The translations under genes were made by a program, and so were the position numbers. A model generated the notes under the pieces. It was not told the DNA's origin, searched no databases, and saw only the letters and a program-made list of their open reading frames with translations. Below are positions 36,838-47,541 of a stretch of DNA of 64,000 nucleotides, in pieces. This DNA comes from Desulfosporosinus orientis DSM 765 (lineage in GTDB: Bacteria; Bacillota; Desulfitobacteriia; Desulfitobacteriales; Desulfitobacteriaceae): assembly GCF_000235605.1 (NCBI RefSeq), contig NC_016584.1, forward strand, positions 608,001 through 672,000. The letters are read 5' to 3'. Position 1 is the first letter of the stretch. Each line of letters opens with the position of its first letter.

Positions 36838-38898
36838 TTGAAAAAGTTGTTCAATATTTCAAGTATCAGTGCTAAAACGATGCTGACTATTTTGCCTTTA
36901 GTTTTGTTGACGTTAATTATGATATCGGTGATTAGCTACAAATTCTCCGAAACCTTGTTGAAAAATGAGATTCAGAATAAAATGACGGCTCAGCTTAACG
37001 GAACTATTAATGGCATTGAGAAGCAGCTGACAGCTCATGATATGCTGCTTCAAGGTTTAGCCCGTACAGTTGAGTCTATTGGAACAGGCATCACAAATGA
37101 TGAGTATGCCAGGATGCTGAAACAGCTTGTTGCTGCTAATGATATGACCTTTGGCGCAGGTGTGTGGTATGAACCCTATGCCTATAATAAAGATACACAA
37201 TACTTTGGACCTTATGTTTATAAAGATAAAGATCGAAATATTGTCTTTACGAATGAATATGCCGACACACAATATGATTATCCTACCAAACCATGGTATA
37301 CAATAAGCAAGGGAATTTCAGAAAAATCAATTTGGACTGATCCATATTATGATGAAGGAATAAAGACTACCATTTTGACAGATAATGTTCCATTTTATGA
37401 TAAGGATGGTAATTTCATTGGTACTATTACAGGTGGAGTTGATTTTTCTACTTTACAAAAGTTAATCAGTGACATTCAATTAAATATCAAATCAAATATT
37501 TATCTATTAAACAAAGATGGCATATACCTTGCAAATCCTAATCCCGATAAAGTTTTAAAAGTTAAAATCACGGAAGAAAAAAACCCCAGCCTTAAGGAAG
37601 CGGCGCAAAAAATGATGACTGAGAAAACTGGCACATTTTCTTACGATGAAAATGGGGCCAGGCAAGTATACTTTGCAGAAGTTCCTCAGTTTGGCTGGAT
37701 TTTAGCGATTGATGTGTCTGAAACGGATCTGTTGGCTCCTTTAAAAGATTTATCACGCCGCATGATTCTGCTTATTGCTTTGGCTGTTATTATCACTGGA
37801 ACAGTGCTCCTTTTATACAGCCGGTTTATTGTCAAAAACATTCGTCAGGTCAATCAGTTTGCCTCTTCAATTGTCCAAGGGGATTTAACCCAAACAATTG
37901 TTGTTCGCTCCAAAGATGAATTTGGTCAAATGACGGAAAATCTTAATTCCATGATGAAGAATTTTAAGGAAATCATTGAGGGAATCGTAAACAGCTCTCA
38001 ACAACTGGCAGCATCTTCCGAAGAGTTAACAGCCAGCGCCGATGAGGGAAGCAGGACCACGGAGCAAATTGTCTGTTCCATTCAGGAAGTATCCGATGGT
38101 GTGAAGCAAAAACTCTCAGGGGTTGAAGCTACGTCGGATTCAGCTCAACAAGTTTCTGCCCAAGTTCACACGATTACCAAGGATATTCAAATGGTTACAG
38201 AAGGATCTGTGAAAACGTCGGAAAAAGCTGCTACAGGAAATAGTGTTGTAAGAAAAGCCATTGATGAGATGCAATCCATTGAGACCAAGGTTACCGATGC
38301 GGCAGGTGTGGTGAATACCCTTGGGGAAAAATCCGGCGAAATCGGTCAAATCGTTGCTTTGATCACGAATATTGCTGAGCAAACCAATTTATTGGCCTTA
38401 AATGCAGCGATTGAAGCGGCCCGAGCCGGTGAGCAGGGACGAGGCTTTGCCGTGGTAGCGGAAGAGGTTCGAAAACTTGCAGAACAATCCAGTGATGCGG
38501 CCGGAAAGATTAGCGATTTAATTGGGGAAATTCAAAAAGAAACCACAAAAGCAGTTACGACTATGAATGACGGAACTTCAGCGGTCCATGAGGGCATCAC
38601 CATGGTCAACTCAGCCGGGGACGCTTTCCAGGACATTTTGCAGGGTGTCAACGATTTTGCGAAACAAGCTCAGGCCGTGGCTGAAGTAGTTCAGCAGTTG
38701 GGAATGAGTACTGAATCCATCGTTTCCTCAATTATGGAAGTGGCCAATATTCCAAAGGAAATTGCGGGAAGTCTTGAGAATGTGGTGGCTGGAACAGAAG
38801 AACAAAGTGCCTCTATGGAAGAAATCCGCAGGTCCGCAACTTCTCTTGCCCAAATGGCAACGGATTTCCAGAACAGTGTTACTATGTTTAAATTATAA
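36838..38898 (+). CDS. Methyl-accepting chemotaxis protein, Cache sensor
   Basis: This 686-residue receptor starts with TTG 36838 (site ggagg). TM1 is at about residues 15-33, followed by a dCache-type domain with [20 protein letters not shown] and [15 protein letters not shown], then TM2 near 305-325, HAMP, and a full signalling domain with [20 protein letters not shown]. The C-terminus lacks a CheR-tether pentapeptide. It is closely similar to the receptor at 41418; both follow cyclic-di-GMP riboswitches. Confidence 0.93.
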   Translation: MKKLFNISSISAKTMLTILPLVLLTLIMISVISYKFSETLLKNEIQNKMTAQLNGTINGIEKQLTAHDMLLQGLARTVESIGTGITNDEYARMLKQLVAANDMTFGAGVWYEPYAYNKDTQYFGPYVYKDKDRNIVFTNEYADTQYDYPTKPWYTISKGISEKSIWTDPYYDEGIKTTILTDNVPFYDKDGNFIGTITGGVDFSTLQKLISDIQLNIKSNIYLLNKDGIYLANPNPDKVLKVKITEEKNPSLKEAAQKMMTEKTGTFSYDENGARQVYFAEVPQFGWILAIDVSETDLLAPLKDLSRRMILLIALAVIITGTVLLLYSRFIVKNIRQVNQFASSIVQGDLTQTIVVRSKDEFGQMTENLNSMMKNFKEIIEGIVNSSQQLAASSEELTASADEGSRTTEQIVCSIQEVSDGVKQKLSGVEATSDSAQQVSAQVHTITKDIQMVTEGSVKTSEKAATGNSVVRKAIDEMQSIETKVTDAAGVVNTLGEKSGEIGQIVALITNIAEQTNLLALNAAIEAARAGEQGRGFAVVAEEVRKLAEQSSDAAGKISDLIGEIQKETTKAVTTMNDGTSAVHEGITMVNSAGDAFQDILQGVNDFAKQAQAVAEVVQQLGMSTESIVSSIMEVANIPKEIAGSLENVVAGTEEQSASMEEIRRSATSLAQMATDFQNSVTMFKL

Positions 38899-38930
38899 AT
38901 TTGTATTTGATTAATAAGTTCGTAAAATCA

Positions 38931-38969
38931 AAAGTATGAGCGGGAATAAACCTTGCTCATACTTTTTTT
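38931..38969 (+). terminator. Rho-independent terminator
   Basis: Perfect stem aaagtatgagc / gctcatacttt, then tttt, after the first Cache chemoreceptor. Confidence 0.85.
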
Positions 38970-39126
38970 AACTTGAAACAGAAGCTTCGTTTAAAGCATG
39001 TTTTCAAAGAAACATACTATATTTATAAAGGAATTTGACGGATAATGTTGAATATTAACGAAGAAACGAATGGATTTGTTCGTTTTATGTTTCAAAAACA
39101 AATTCCGACAAAGGGAGTGGAGGTAC

Positions 39127-41130
39127 ATGAATCTTAGAACAAAAATTCTCAGTATTTTAGGAACAGTTTTAATTTTGGCGATTTCCGGAGTTGGACTTTA
39201 TGCCTACATATCATCCAAAACTATTGCCACTGAACTGGGCTTATCCCAATCTCTGGGCCAGCTGAACAGCTTAACGGAGAGTATTAATGATCAGATGGGA
39301 ATCATGGATATCACGCGTAAGGCATTGGATGAAAAAAATATCAGTATCGCTCAAAGTGTGGCAAAATTAATTGCTGCAGACAGAGGGGTTCTTGCTCCGG
39401 AACGAATGGCTGCTTTGGCAAAGGAACTGGGCGTGGACGAAATACATGTCACAGATGAGAAGGGAATATTGCGATACGGCAATGTCAAAGATTTCTATGG
39501 TTTTGATTTTTCTTCAAGTGAACAGACGAAGCCCTTCCTCAAAATTCTCTCAGATAAGACACTTACGATAGCTCAGGAACCTGCCTATCGGGGGGCGGAT
39601 AATACTTTATTTCAGTATATCGGGGTGGCAAGAGTCGACCAGCCGGGTATCGTTCAAATTGGATTATCCCCGAAGGCAATTCAAGAACTTATGAGTAAGA
39701 TGAGCCTGCAGAGTTTAATAGAGAATATTCATGTCGGACAAACAGGTTACGCCTATATCATTGGGAAGGACGGCAAGATTATTGCTCACCCTAATCAAAA
39801 ACAAATTGGCTTGGATTTGACTAAATTTGATTGGGGCACAGAGATACTCAAAAAAGGGGAGGGTGAACTCACCTATACCTATGAAGGGGTCGAGAAGTAC
39901 GCCAGGTTTCAAAAAAATGGAGAAAATACAATTGTTGTCACTTATCCCACTCAAGATATTTATGGGGGAGTCAATAAGCTAAAAACAAATATTGCCATCA
40001 TCTTATTAGCGGCCCTTCTTCTAACGGTTTTTGCTGTATACCAGCTAATTAAGAGACAAGTAATCCAACCTCTGGATAAGTTGTCGAAAGCTATGGACCA
40101 AGCGGGAAAAGGAGACTTAGGGGTTCTCTTAGAAGTTAACTCTAAGGATGAAATCGGAATTATCGTTAATAGCTTCAACCAAATGGTTCAGAATATGAAA
40201 GGACTAGTAACCGGCATAAAAGACACAGTCTCAAAATTTGAGACAACACTTTCGGAGATTGCGACGTTTAGTGAAGAAGTAGGAGCATCCAGCGGAGAAG
40301 TTGCAAAAACGATTCAGGAAATTGCAGCTGGAGCATCTGTGCAAGCTGAAGAAGCAGCAAAATGTGTCGAAGTGACTAATGTCTTGGCGGAAAAAATTGT
40401 TGGTGCTCAGAATAAATCGAAAATAACCCTGGATAGTACTCAGACCATGGGTGTGAACAATCAGTCAGGTATACGCTCGCTTCAAACCTTAAATGATAAG
40501 TTTAAACAAAACATTGATGCTACTTTGGATGTTGGTCAAGGTATTGAAGCTTTAGCGATAAAGTCAAAATCCATTGAAAGTATTATTCTTACGATTAATT
40601 CCATTGCTGAGCAAACCAATTTATTAGCTTTAAATGCGGCCATTGAAGCTGCACGGGCTGGAGAGGCAGGGAAAGGTTTTGCGGTGGTTTCTGAAGAAAT
40701 TCGCAAATTGGCCGAGGGCTCAGCGGCAGCAACAAAGGAAATTCAAAGTATTATTCTCGATATGACAAGTATTGTTACATCCGTTAATGATCGTATGAAT
40801 TATGCAGATCAAATTTTACACGAGGCCAATAATTCCTTAGAAGAAACTTCAATAGCATTTAACAGTATTCATAGTTCGGTGGAAGACGTTGAGACTCAAA
40901 TCGAATTTCTGAATAAGGACATTGAGGAGATGAGCATGACTAAAAGCAAAGTTCTCAATTCCATCGAAAATATTTCTGCCATTACTGAAGAGTCTGTTGC
41001 AGCTACAGAAGAGACGAGTGCAGCTTCCGAAGAACAAACAGCGACTATTCAAGAGGTTGTGAGTTCCATCCAAATTCTTAATTCAACAATAAATGACCTG
41101 ACTGATTCGGTCAAACAATTTAATTTTTAA
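39127..41130 (+). CDS. Methyl-accepting chemotaxis protein, Cache sensor (second type)
   Basis: The 667-residue receptor has TM1 ([19 protein letters not shown]), a Cache-type domain with [23 protein letters not shown]2 near residue 295, HAMP and the tip [23 protein letters not shown] 39127 is chosen for gtggagg at 5 bases; the longer frame from 39070 has no site. The sensor differs from the two flanking receptors and no riboswitch precedes it, so it is not part of the same duplication. Confidence 0.92.
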   Translation: MNLRTKILSILGTVLILAISGVGLYAYISSKTIATELGLSQSLGQLNSLTESINDQMGIMDITRKALDEKNISIAQSVAKLIAADRGVLAPERMAALAKELGVDEIHVTDEKGILRYGNVKDFYGFDFSSSEQTKPFLKILSDKTLTIAQEPAYRGADNTLFQYIGVARVDQPGIVQIGLSPKAIQELMSKMSLQSLIENIHVGQTGYAYIIGKDGKIIAHPNQKQIGLDLTKFDWGTEILKKGEGELTYTYEGVEKYARFQKNGENTIVVTYPTQDIYGGVNKLKTNIAIILLAALLLTVFAVYQLIKRQVIQPLDKLSKAMDQAGKGDLGVLLEVNSKDEIGIIVNSFNQMVQNMKGLVTGIKDTVSKFETTLSEIATFSEEVGASSGEVAKTIQEIAAGASVQAEEAAKCVEVTNVLAEKIVGAQNKSKITLDSTQTMGVNNQSGIRSLQTLNDKFKQNIDATLDVGQGIEALAIKSKSIESIILTINSIAEQTNLLALNAAIEAARAGEAGKGFAVVSEEIRKLAEGSAAATKEIQSIILDMTSIVTSVNDRMNYADQILHEANNSLEETSIAFNSIHSSVEDVETQIEFLNKDIEEMSMTKSKVLNSIENISAITEESVAATEETSAASEEQTATIQEVVSSIQILNSTINDLTDSVKQFNF

Positions 41131-41212
41131 AAAAGTAATAATTGGTTAAAACATAGAGGAAAACGACATTTTCTGTCGAATTCTAAATACGTCATCGTTG
41201 TATAGGCATCAA

Positions 41213-41345
41213 AGGCAAAACCTACGAAAAAGTAGAGTTCAAAAGCCACGGGCCGACGCGTTGCTTTGTAGTATCAGACAGCGAGCTGCAGAAATTGTAT
41301 CAAAGATGTCTGTCTGCCGAAGGTCCGGGCAGACAGGCATCTTTG
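41213..41345 (+). ncRNA. Variant cyclic-di-GMP-I-type riboswitch with terminator
   Basis: The aptamer (about 41213-41290) has GGCAAA, a P2 hairpin cctac-gaaaaa-gtag, AAAGCCACGGGCC and the closing GCGAGCTGCAG. The usual ACGCAAAGCC core reads TTCAAAAGCC. A strong terminator follows (tctgtctgcc / gggcagacag, flanked by aaagatg / catcttt, 41302-41342, then gctttt). It leads the receptor gene at 41418, mirroring 36568. Ligand preference could be altered by the core changes. Confidence 0.75.
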
Positions 41346-41417
41346 CTTTTGGTATGGAAGGTTCTATATGGCAGAGGTAAGCAAGTAATAAGAAATAACA
41401 GTAAGGGGGCGGGCGAT

Positions 41418-43463
41418 TTGTTTAAATTCTCAAATATTCGCGGAAAAACTATGCTCACAATTTTACCCATAATGATCCTTACCCTAATAGCCATGACAGT
41501 GATAAGCTATAAATATTCAGAGTCACAGCTTAGTGCCGAGATTCAGAATAAGATGAGTGCTAAGCTGCAGGGGACTATTACAGACATCGAGAAACAGCTG
41601 ACGGCTCATGGCACCTTGGTTCATGGGGTCGCTAATACTATTGACACCGCGGGAACTACCCTGAGCACTGTGCAAATACAACACTTGCTGCAAACATCGG
41701 TGAAATCTAGTGATGTAACCTTTGGGTCAGGGCTATTCTTCGAGCCTAATGCCTATAGGCAAGGAGTTAAGTACTACGGACCTTATGCTTATAGAGATAA
41801 TGGACAGGTAGTCTATACTGACGAATATAGTGATGCAGCCTATGATTATCTTAACCAAGATTGGTATAAAACCGGCATGAACTCAACCCAAAATATTGTT
41901 TGGACAGATCCCTATTATGATCCGGTTTCCGATGTTACGATGCTGACAGCATGCGTACCGTTGCATGACAGCAACGGAAATTTCATGGGAGTGGCAACCG
42001 GTGACCTGGATTTCATCACCCTGAAAAAGATCATTGATGCCGTGGATATTAATATGAAATCTCAGGTTTATCTCTTTAATAATCAAGGGCAATATCTTAT
42101 TAACCCAGATTCTAAAAAGACAATGAAGAGTATTCTTGAAGAGTCTAATCAGAGTTTAAGCAAAGCGGCGTCCACAATGTTTAGCGGTAAGGAAGGGATG
42201 TTTACATATACTGCGGAAGGAGCGAGGAGAGTCTATTATGCACCAATTCCGGAATTTGGCTGGATACTGGCCATTGATGTTTCTGAGGCGGACTTATTAG
42301 CTCCTCTTAAATCTCTGCTTTCTAAAATGCTCTTGGTTTTTGCCTTAGCGATTGTAGTCACTGCTACAGTTCTTTATCTCTATAGCCGCTATATTGTTAA
42401 CAATGTAAAATCAGTGAATCAGTTTGCTACAGCCATTGCTCAAGGAGATCTCAGCCAAAGTGTAGAAGTTCGGTCAAAGGATGAATTTGGACAGATGTCT
42501 GAGCATCTTAATACAATGATGAAGAACTTCCGTGAAATCATTGAAGGGGTTGTCAACAGTTCTCAGCAGGTGGCAGCTTCTGCAGAAGAGCTCACAGCCA
42601 GTGCTGATGAGGGCAGCAGAACGACAGAACAGATTGCTTATTCTATCCAGGAAGTATCGGATGGGGTCAAACAAAAACTGGCAGGTGTGGATGAAACCGC
42701 AAAGTCTGCCCAGCTGGTTTCTGGGAATATGCAGACTATTACAGAGGACATCCAAAAAGTGACCGAGGGTTCGATTATGACGGCAGATCAGGCATCCGCG
42801 GGTAACAGTGTTGTCAGAAAAGCTGTCGATGAGATGCAGGTAATTGGAGACAAAGTTGCTGAGGCTGCCGGTGTTGTTAACACCTTAGGAATTAAATCCG
42901 GCGAAATTGGGCAAATTGTCGCCTTGATAACGGATATAGCAGCTCAGACCAATCTCCTGGCTCTAAATGCAGCTATTGAAGCTGCACGGGCAGGCGAACA
43001 AGGCCGGGGGTTTGCAGTCGTTGCTGAGGAGGTAAGAAAACTTGCTGAACAGTCAAGTGATGCCGCCGGAAAAATCAGCGGCTTGATTGGGGAGATTCAG
43101 AATGAAACCACCAAAGCCGTTAGAACCATGAACGATGGAACTGAAGCTGTCCAAGAGGGTATTTCCATGGTTAATTCGGCAGGTGAAGCCTTCCAAGGCA
43201 TTCTCCAAGGAGTTAATGATTTTTCTAAACTTGCTCAATCGGTTGCAGATGTGGTTCAGCAGGTTGGCAGCAGTACGGAAGAGATTGTGGCCTCTATCAT
43301 GGAAGTAGCCAACATACCTAAGGAAATTGCAGGCAGTCTGGAAAATGTCGTGGCTGGAACAGAAGAACAGAGTGCTTCCATGGAAGAAATACGGAGGTCT
43401 GCAAACTCCTTGGCTCAATTGGCTACGGATTTTCAAAGCAGTGTATCCACATTTAAACTATAA
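41418..43463 (+). CDS. Methyl-accepting chemotaxis protein, Cache sensor (paralogue of 36838)
   Basis: The 681-residue receptor is colinear with that at 36838: TM1 [20 protein letters not shown], Cache block [21 protein letters not shown]2, HAMP and near-identical signalling domain. TTG 41418 is preferred (aagggggcggg upstream), matching the TTG start of the paralogue; the frame open from 41295 reads through the riboswitch terminator. The sensor domains differ enough to suggest different ligands. Both ends in Q-S-V-x-x-F-K-L. Confidence 0.92.
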   Translation: MFKFSNIRGKTMLTILPIMILTLIAMTVISYKYSESQLSAEIQNKMSAKLQGTITDIEKQLTAHGTLVHGVANTIDTAGTTLSTVQIQHLLQTSVKSSDVTFGSGLFFEPNAYRQGVKYYGPYAYRDNGQVVYTDEYSDAAYDYLNQDWYKTGMNSTQNIVWTDPYYDPVSDVTMLTACVPLHDSNGNFMGVATGDLDFITLKKIIDAVDINMKSQVYLFNNQGQYLINPDSKKTMKSILEESNQSLSKAASTMFSGKEGMFTYTAEGARRVYYAPIPEFGWILAIDVSEADLLAPLKSLLSKMLLVFALAIVVTATVLYLYSRYIVNNVKSVNQFATAIAQGDLSQSVEVRSKDEFGQMSEHLNTMMKNFREIIEGVVNSSQQVAASAEELTASADEGSRTTEQIAYSIQEVSDGVKQKLAGVDETAKSAQLVSGNMQTITEDIQKVTEGSIMTADQASAGNSVVRKAVDEMQVIGDKVAEAAGVVNTLGIKSGEIGQIVALITDIAAQTNLLALNAAIEAARAGEQGRGFAVVAEEVRKLAEQSSDAAGKISGLIGEIQNETTKAVRTMNDGTEAVQEGISMVNSAGEAFQGILQGVNDFSKLAQSVADVVQQVGSSTEEIVASIMEVANIPKEIAGSLENVVAGTEEQSASMEEIRRSANSLAQLATDFQSSVSTFKL

Positions 43464-43483
43464 TTAACTCCAGGGGGACTTTA

Positions 43484-44179
43484 ATGGTACCGGATGATGC
43501 GTTCTATGAGAAGAAAATGACATGTATTTATTGCAGCTCGCCTTTCGTAACTCAGAAAGTGCGTTCACGCTTTTCAGTTCCTTATAAAATTGACAGTGAT
43601 TTTTGTCCGCATTTTCGAGAGGGCAATTACAACCCCCATTATTATTTTGTGAATGTCTGCCCTGAGTGCGGGTTTGCCTTTTCAGAGGAATTTTCGGATC
43701 ATTTTCCGGTGGGAACAAAGGAAGCAATTAAACTGGGGATTGCAAATAAATGGACAAAAAGAGACTTCGGGCAATTCAGGGAGTCTAAACAAGCAATCGA
43801 AACTTATAAGCTGGCAATTCTGGCGGGCTCCCTTAAGAAAGAAAAAAACGCTGTCTTGGCAGGCCTTAGCCTGAGATTAGCGTGGCTTTACCGGGCGGAA
43901 GGGATATTCGACCAAGAGAAGCGATTCTTGGCTTTAGCTCTTCAGAGTTATGAAGAATCCTTTTTATACTCGGATTTTACCGGTACTTCAATGTCCGAAT
44001 TAAGAGTGCTTTTCATGGTTGGTGAATTGAGCCGTCGTTTAGGGCAGCCTGAAAAGGCGATCGCTTATTTCTCCAAAATAATACAGCATAAGGAAGCTAA
44101 TGAAGAACCGAAAATAGTAAACCTTGCCAGAAAACAGTGGCAAGAAATGATCGAAGAAAAACGAAGAAAAAAGGATTGA
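43484..44179 (+). CDS. DUF2225 family protein
   Basis: The 231-residue protein matches DUF2225: an N-terminal zinc-ribbon-like part (CIYCSSPF and VCPECGFAFSEE), then TPR-like helices (ETYKLAILAGSLKKEKN, AIAYFSKIIQHKEA). The function is unknown; the family is common in Clostridia. A ribosome site (ggggg) precedes ATG 43484 directly after the chemoreceptor gene, so it may be in the same riboswitch-controlled transcript. A GC-rich imperfect hairpin at 44195-44228 probably ends it. Confidence 0.85.
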   Translation: MVPDDAFYEKKMTCIYCSSPFVTQKVRSRFSVPYKIDSDFCPHFREGNYNPHYYFVNVCPECGFAFSEEFSDHFPVGTKEAIKLGIANKWTKRDFGQFRESKQAIETYKLAILAGSLKKEKNAVLAGLSLRLAWLYRAEGIFDQEKRFLALALQSYEESFLYSDFTGTSMSELRVLFMVGELSRRLGQPEKAIAYFSKIIQHKEANEEPKIVNLARKQWQEMIEEKRRKKD

Positions 44180-44331
44180 GGTTTTAAAGCAGGTAGGCTG
44201 TGGAGGGGCGTTTTGCCTTTCCGCAGCTTTGTTTTGTCAGTTAATGGGAGGAAGATTTTCGCCAGCTGGAGAAGAATGGTATAATAAATATAGTTGCGTT
44301 TTAATGGATTCGTATTAGGGAGGAACAATCA

Positions 44332-46500
44332 TTGGATTTTAATGTGATTATCGCTAAGGAACTTGGTTTGAAGACAAACCAAGTCAAAGAGGCTGTTGAA
44401 TTACTGGATTCAGGAAATACCATTCCGTTTATCGCTCGCTACCGTAAGGAAGCAACGGGTGAGCTTGATGAAAATATGCTGCGAAGCATTATGGAACGTT
44501 TAGACTATTTGAGACGCTTGGAACAGCGTAAAAATGAAGTCCTGCGTTTGATTGAGGAACAAGGCAAACTTACGGAGGAACTGGTTTCACAAATTACAGC
44601 GGCCACCATACTGCAAGACGTAGAGGATCTCTACAGACCCTATAAGCAAAAACGCCGTACTCGGGCAACTATTGCCAAAGAAAAAGGACTTGAGCCTTTG
44701 GCAGAATGGCTCTTGGTTCAATATATTAGAGGAGACCCTCAAACAGAAGCCGAAAAGTACATTAACCCTGAGCTGGAAGTAACGACGGTTGAGGAAGCAT
44801 TAGCTGGGGCGATGGACATTATCGCAGAGATCATAGCAGATGACCCAGCTCTCCGTAAAGAGATCAGAGAACATACTTTTCGAAATGGCGATATGGTGGC
44901 CACGGCCTCTGCAAAAAAGGCCCAGGAACGTTCACCCTTTGAAATGTACTATGAGTACCGGGAACCTTTGCGAAAAATTCCCCCCCACCGGATTTTAGCG
45001 CTGAATCGGGGGGAAAAGGAAGAGTTCTTGTCCGTAAAAATTGAAGCGCCTTTGGAAGCTTTGCATAGAATCATCGAGAAAAGATATGTAAAAAATGGCC
45101 CTTGTGCTTCATTGGTGCAGACAGCTGCTTTCGACGCCTATAAACGATTAATTGAACCTTCCATCGAGAGGGAATTGCGAGGAGAACTTTCGGTTCAGGG
45201 GGAAGAACAAGCAATTAGGGTTTTTGCAGGAAATTTGCGGCAGCTGCTGCTGCAGCCGCCGGTTCGGGGAAAAGTGGTTTTAGGGCTTGATCCTGGGTTT
45301 CGAACGGGATGTAAGTGGGCAATCGTTGATGATACAGGAAAACTGTATCAAGTGGGTGTGATTTATCCTCATACGGGGAAAGGCAAGCGGGAAGAAGCAA
45401 AGGCAATATTACAAAAAACGATTAAAGAGTTTAGCGTAAATATTATCGCCATTGGCAATGGAACAGCTTCCAGAGAAACTGAAGAGGTTGTTGCGGAGAT
45501 GATTCAGGAAGAGGGCATTCCAGTGGAGTTTACTATAGTAAGTGAAGCGGGAGCCTCTGTATATTCTGCTTCCAAATTAGCAGGGGAAGAATTCCCGGAC
45601 TTTGATCTTTCCTTGCGGAGTGCCGTTTCCATAGCCCGCAGGCTTCAAGATCCCCTGGCTGAGCTGGTGAAGATCGAGCCGAAAGCAGTTGGCGTGGGGC
45701 AATATCAGCATGATGTCCAGCCCAAACGCTTAGAAGAATCCCTGCATGGAGTGGTAGAGTCTTGTGTTAATATTGTAGGGGTTGATTTGAATACAGCTTC
45801 TGTATCCCTTCTTCAATATGTGGCAGGTTTAAAACCCGCCGTCGCTAAGAATATTGTTGCCTGGCGGGATGAACATGGGAAGTTCAGCCGGCGTGATCAG
45901 CTGAAAAAAATTCCCCGTCTCGGTGCCCAAACCTATATCCAATGTGCCGGATTTATCCGGCTGCCCGATGGAGCTAATCCTTTGGAAAATACCCCGGTTC
46001 ATCCGGAGTCATATCAGCTGGCTGAAAACATCTTAGCGAAGGTTGGCTATTCCACAGGAGATTTAAGAGACCGTCTCACGGAAATTCGAATGCAGCTGGC
46101 TGCCTTGGATCCCCAAGAGATAGCAGAGGAGTTTGGTGCGGGAGGTCCGACCGTTAGAGATATTTTTGATGCTTTGCAAAGACCGGGCAGGGATCCTCGG
46201 GAAGATCTGCCTCGGCCGTTACTCAGAAGAGATGTGACTCATCTGGAAGATCTCAGCGAAGGCATGATATTAGAAGGAACCGTTCGTAATGTCGTGGATT
46301 TTGGGGCATTTGTCGATATTGGAGTCAAACATGATGGGCTTGTGCATATTTCTCAGTTGAGCGATAAATTTATTAAACACCCTATGGAAGCAGTTTCAGT
46401 AGGGGATATCGTCAAAGTGCGTGTCATCGGAATTGATAAAGAGAGAGAACGAGTGAGTCTATCCATGAAGGATATTTCCGCAAATGTTGCCTTAGTTTAA
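44332..46500 (+). CDS. tex: Tex family RNA-binding transcription accessory protein
   Basis: The 722-residue protein is a full-length Tex: the N-terminal helical Tex domain, the YqgF/RNase H-like domain (VVLGLDPGFRTGCKWAIVDD near residue 320), helix-hairpin-helix motifs (VDLNTASVSLLQYVAGL) and a C-terminal S1 domain (GTVRNVVDFGAFVDIG). TTG 44332 has agggagg at 8 bases. Tex acts in transcript handling and stress tolerance; no operon partner here. Confidence 0.96.
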   Translation: MDFNVIIAKELGLKTNQVKEAVELLDSGNTIPFIARYRKEATGELDENMLRSIMERLDYLRRLEQRKNEVLRLIEEQGKLTEELVSQITAATILQDVEDLYRPYKQKRRTRATIAKEKGLEPLAEWLLVQYIRGDPQTEAEKYINPELEVTTVEEALAGAMDIIAEIIADDPALRKEIREHTFRNGDMVATASAKKAQERSPFEMYYEYREPLRKIPPHRILALNRGEKEEFLSVKIEAPLEALHRIIEKRYVKNGPCASLVQTAAFDAYKRLIEPSIERELRGELSVQGEEQAIRVFAGNLRQLLLQPPVRGKVVLGLDPGFRTGCKWAIVDDTGKLYQVGVIYPHTGKGKREEAKAILQKTIKEFSVNIIAIGNGTASRETEEVVAEMIQEEGIPVEFTIVSEAGASVYSASKLAGEEFPDFDLSLRSAVSIARRLQDPLAELVKIEPKAVGVGQYQHDVQPKRLEESLHGVVESCVNIVGVDLNTASVSLLQYVAGLKPAVAKNIVAWRDEHGKFSRRDQLKKIPRLGAQTYIQCAGFIRLPDGANPLENTPVHPESYQLAENILAKVGYSTGDLRDRLTEIRMQLAALDPQEIAEEFGAGGPTVRDIFDALQRPGRDPREDLPRPLLRRDVTHLEDLSEGMILEGTVRNVVDFGAFVDIGVKHDGLVHISQLSDKFIKHPMEAVSVGDIVKVRVIGIDKERERVSLSMKDISANVALV

Positions 46501-46605
46501 CTAGGTTGGATTGATCGTTGAAAGCTTTAACTATTGTATAGTCGATCTGAGTTAGGGCTGTGATATTTTTTAGAGTCTGTTATAATGGTCAAATGGAGGC
46601 CTGAA

Positions 46606-47541
46606 ATGCGCAACGAGCAAAAAAGGGGACTGCAGGGAGTTGGCGCAATTCTCGGAGCGGGAACGGGATACGCCTTAATGTCCATTCTAGTCAAGGAGGC
46701 TTTCCGGCTGGGGCTTGATCCTTTTCAGGTAATTGCATTACAATCTTGGATTGCTTCTATAATATTGCTTATCTATGCAGCTTGCTTTGCCCGAGAGATC
46801 TTTAAAGTTTCCCTTCAAACCTTATGGCTGTTAACTTTTCAAGGCTTGGTTGGGGTGCTTGGAACTAGCTTATTATACGCGTATTCGCTAAAGTTTCTAT
46901 CTGTCTCTGTGGCAATATTGCTGCTTTATCTTTATCCTGCTTTAGTACTAGCGGCAGGAGTTATAATATGGCACAAAAGAGTTAACCGGCAAGAGATGGC
47001 AGCTTTTTTATTAACTTTTGCAGGAACAACTCTTGCCAGCGGGATTCTCTCAGGAGTGAACGCGGTCGCTTTGATAGGAATAGTTTTAGGACTGACTGCA
47101 GCGATGGCATATGCTTCATTTAATATTGCAGGAGAGTTTGTATTAGCTAAGGTATCTCCCTTAGCAGCTATGTGCTTTACTCAATGGGTTTGTGGTATAG
47201 CTCTGTTGGTAATCATGAATAACAAAATTTTAAATATTCCATGGCAGAACATTCAAACTTGGAAGATAGGTTTCTTATTGGCAACAGTTGCCTCAATTAT
47301 TCCGTTCTATTTAATTCTTTTTGGTATTAAACGGCTCGGAGCAAATCAAGCGTCCATTCTTAGTACATTTGAATTACCCATGACATTCATTCTGGCCGCT
47401 ATTTTTCTTAATGAATTTCCCAGCGGAGATCAATTGGCAGGCGGTGGTCTAGTTTTAGTTGGTATACTATTGTTAAACTGGAGGAGTAAAAGTGAACAAA
47501 GGAATGAAGAAGAAGCTTTGTATCAAGAACGGTCTGATTAA
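46606..47541 (+). CDS. EamA/DMT family transporter
   Basis: This 311-residue protein has ten hydrophobic segments in two EamA repeats (AILGAGTGYALMSILVKEAF and IVLGLTAAMAYASFNIAG). A -10-like TATAAT at 46580-46585 sits just before ggagg and ATG 46606, which rules out the in-frame ATG at 46585. It overlaps the amidohydrolase gene by 50 bases, so the carrier may import that enzyme's substrate or export its product. Confidence 0.9.
   Translation: MRNEQKRGLQGVGAILGAGTGYALMSILVKEAFRLGLDPFQVIALQSWIASIILLIYAACFAREIFKVSLQTLWLLTFQGLVGVLGTSLLYAYSLKFLSVSVAILLLYLYPALVLAAGVIIWHKRVNRQEMAAFLLTFAGTTLASGILSGVNAVALIGIVLGLTAAMAYASFNIAGEFVLAKVSPLAAMCFTQWVCGIALLVIMNNKILNIPWQNIQTWKIGFLLATVASIIPFYLILFGIKRLGANQASILSTFELPMTFILAAIFLNEFPSGDQLAGGGLVLVGILLLNWRSKSEQRNEEEALYQERSD

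Noticed and set aside
41295-41417. N-terminal extension of the third chemoreceptor
   Set aside because: It reads through the riboswitch terminator, has no ribosome site and no similarity to the paralogue, whose start matches TTG 41418.
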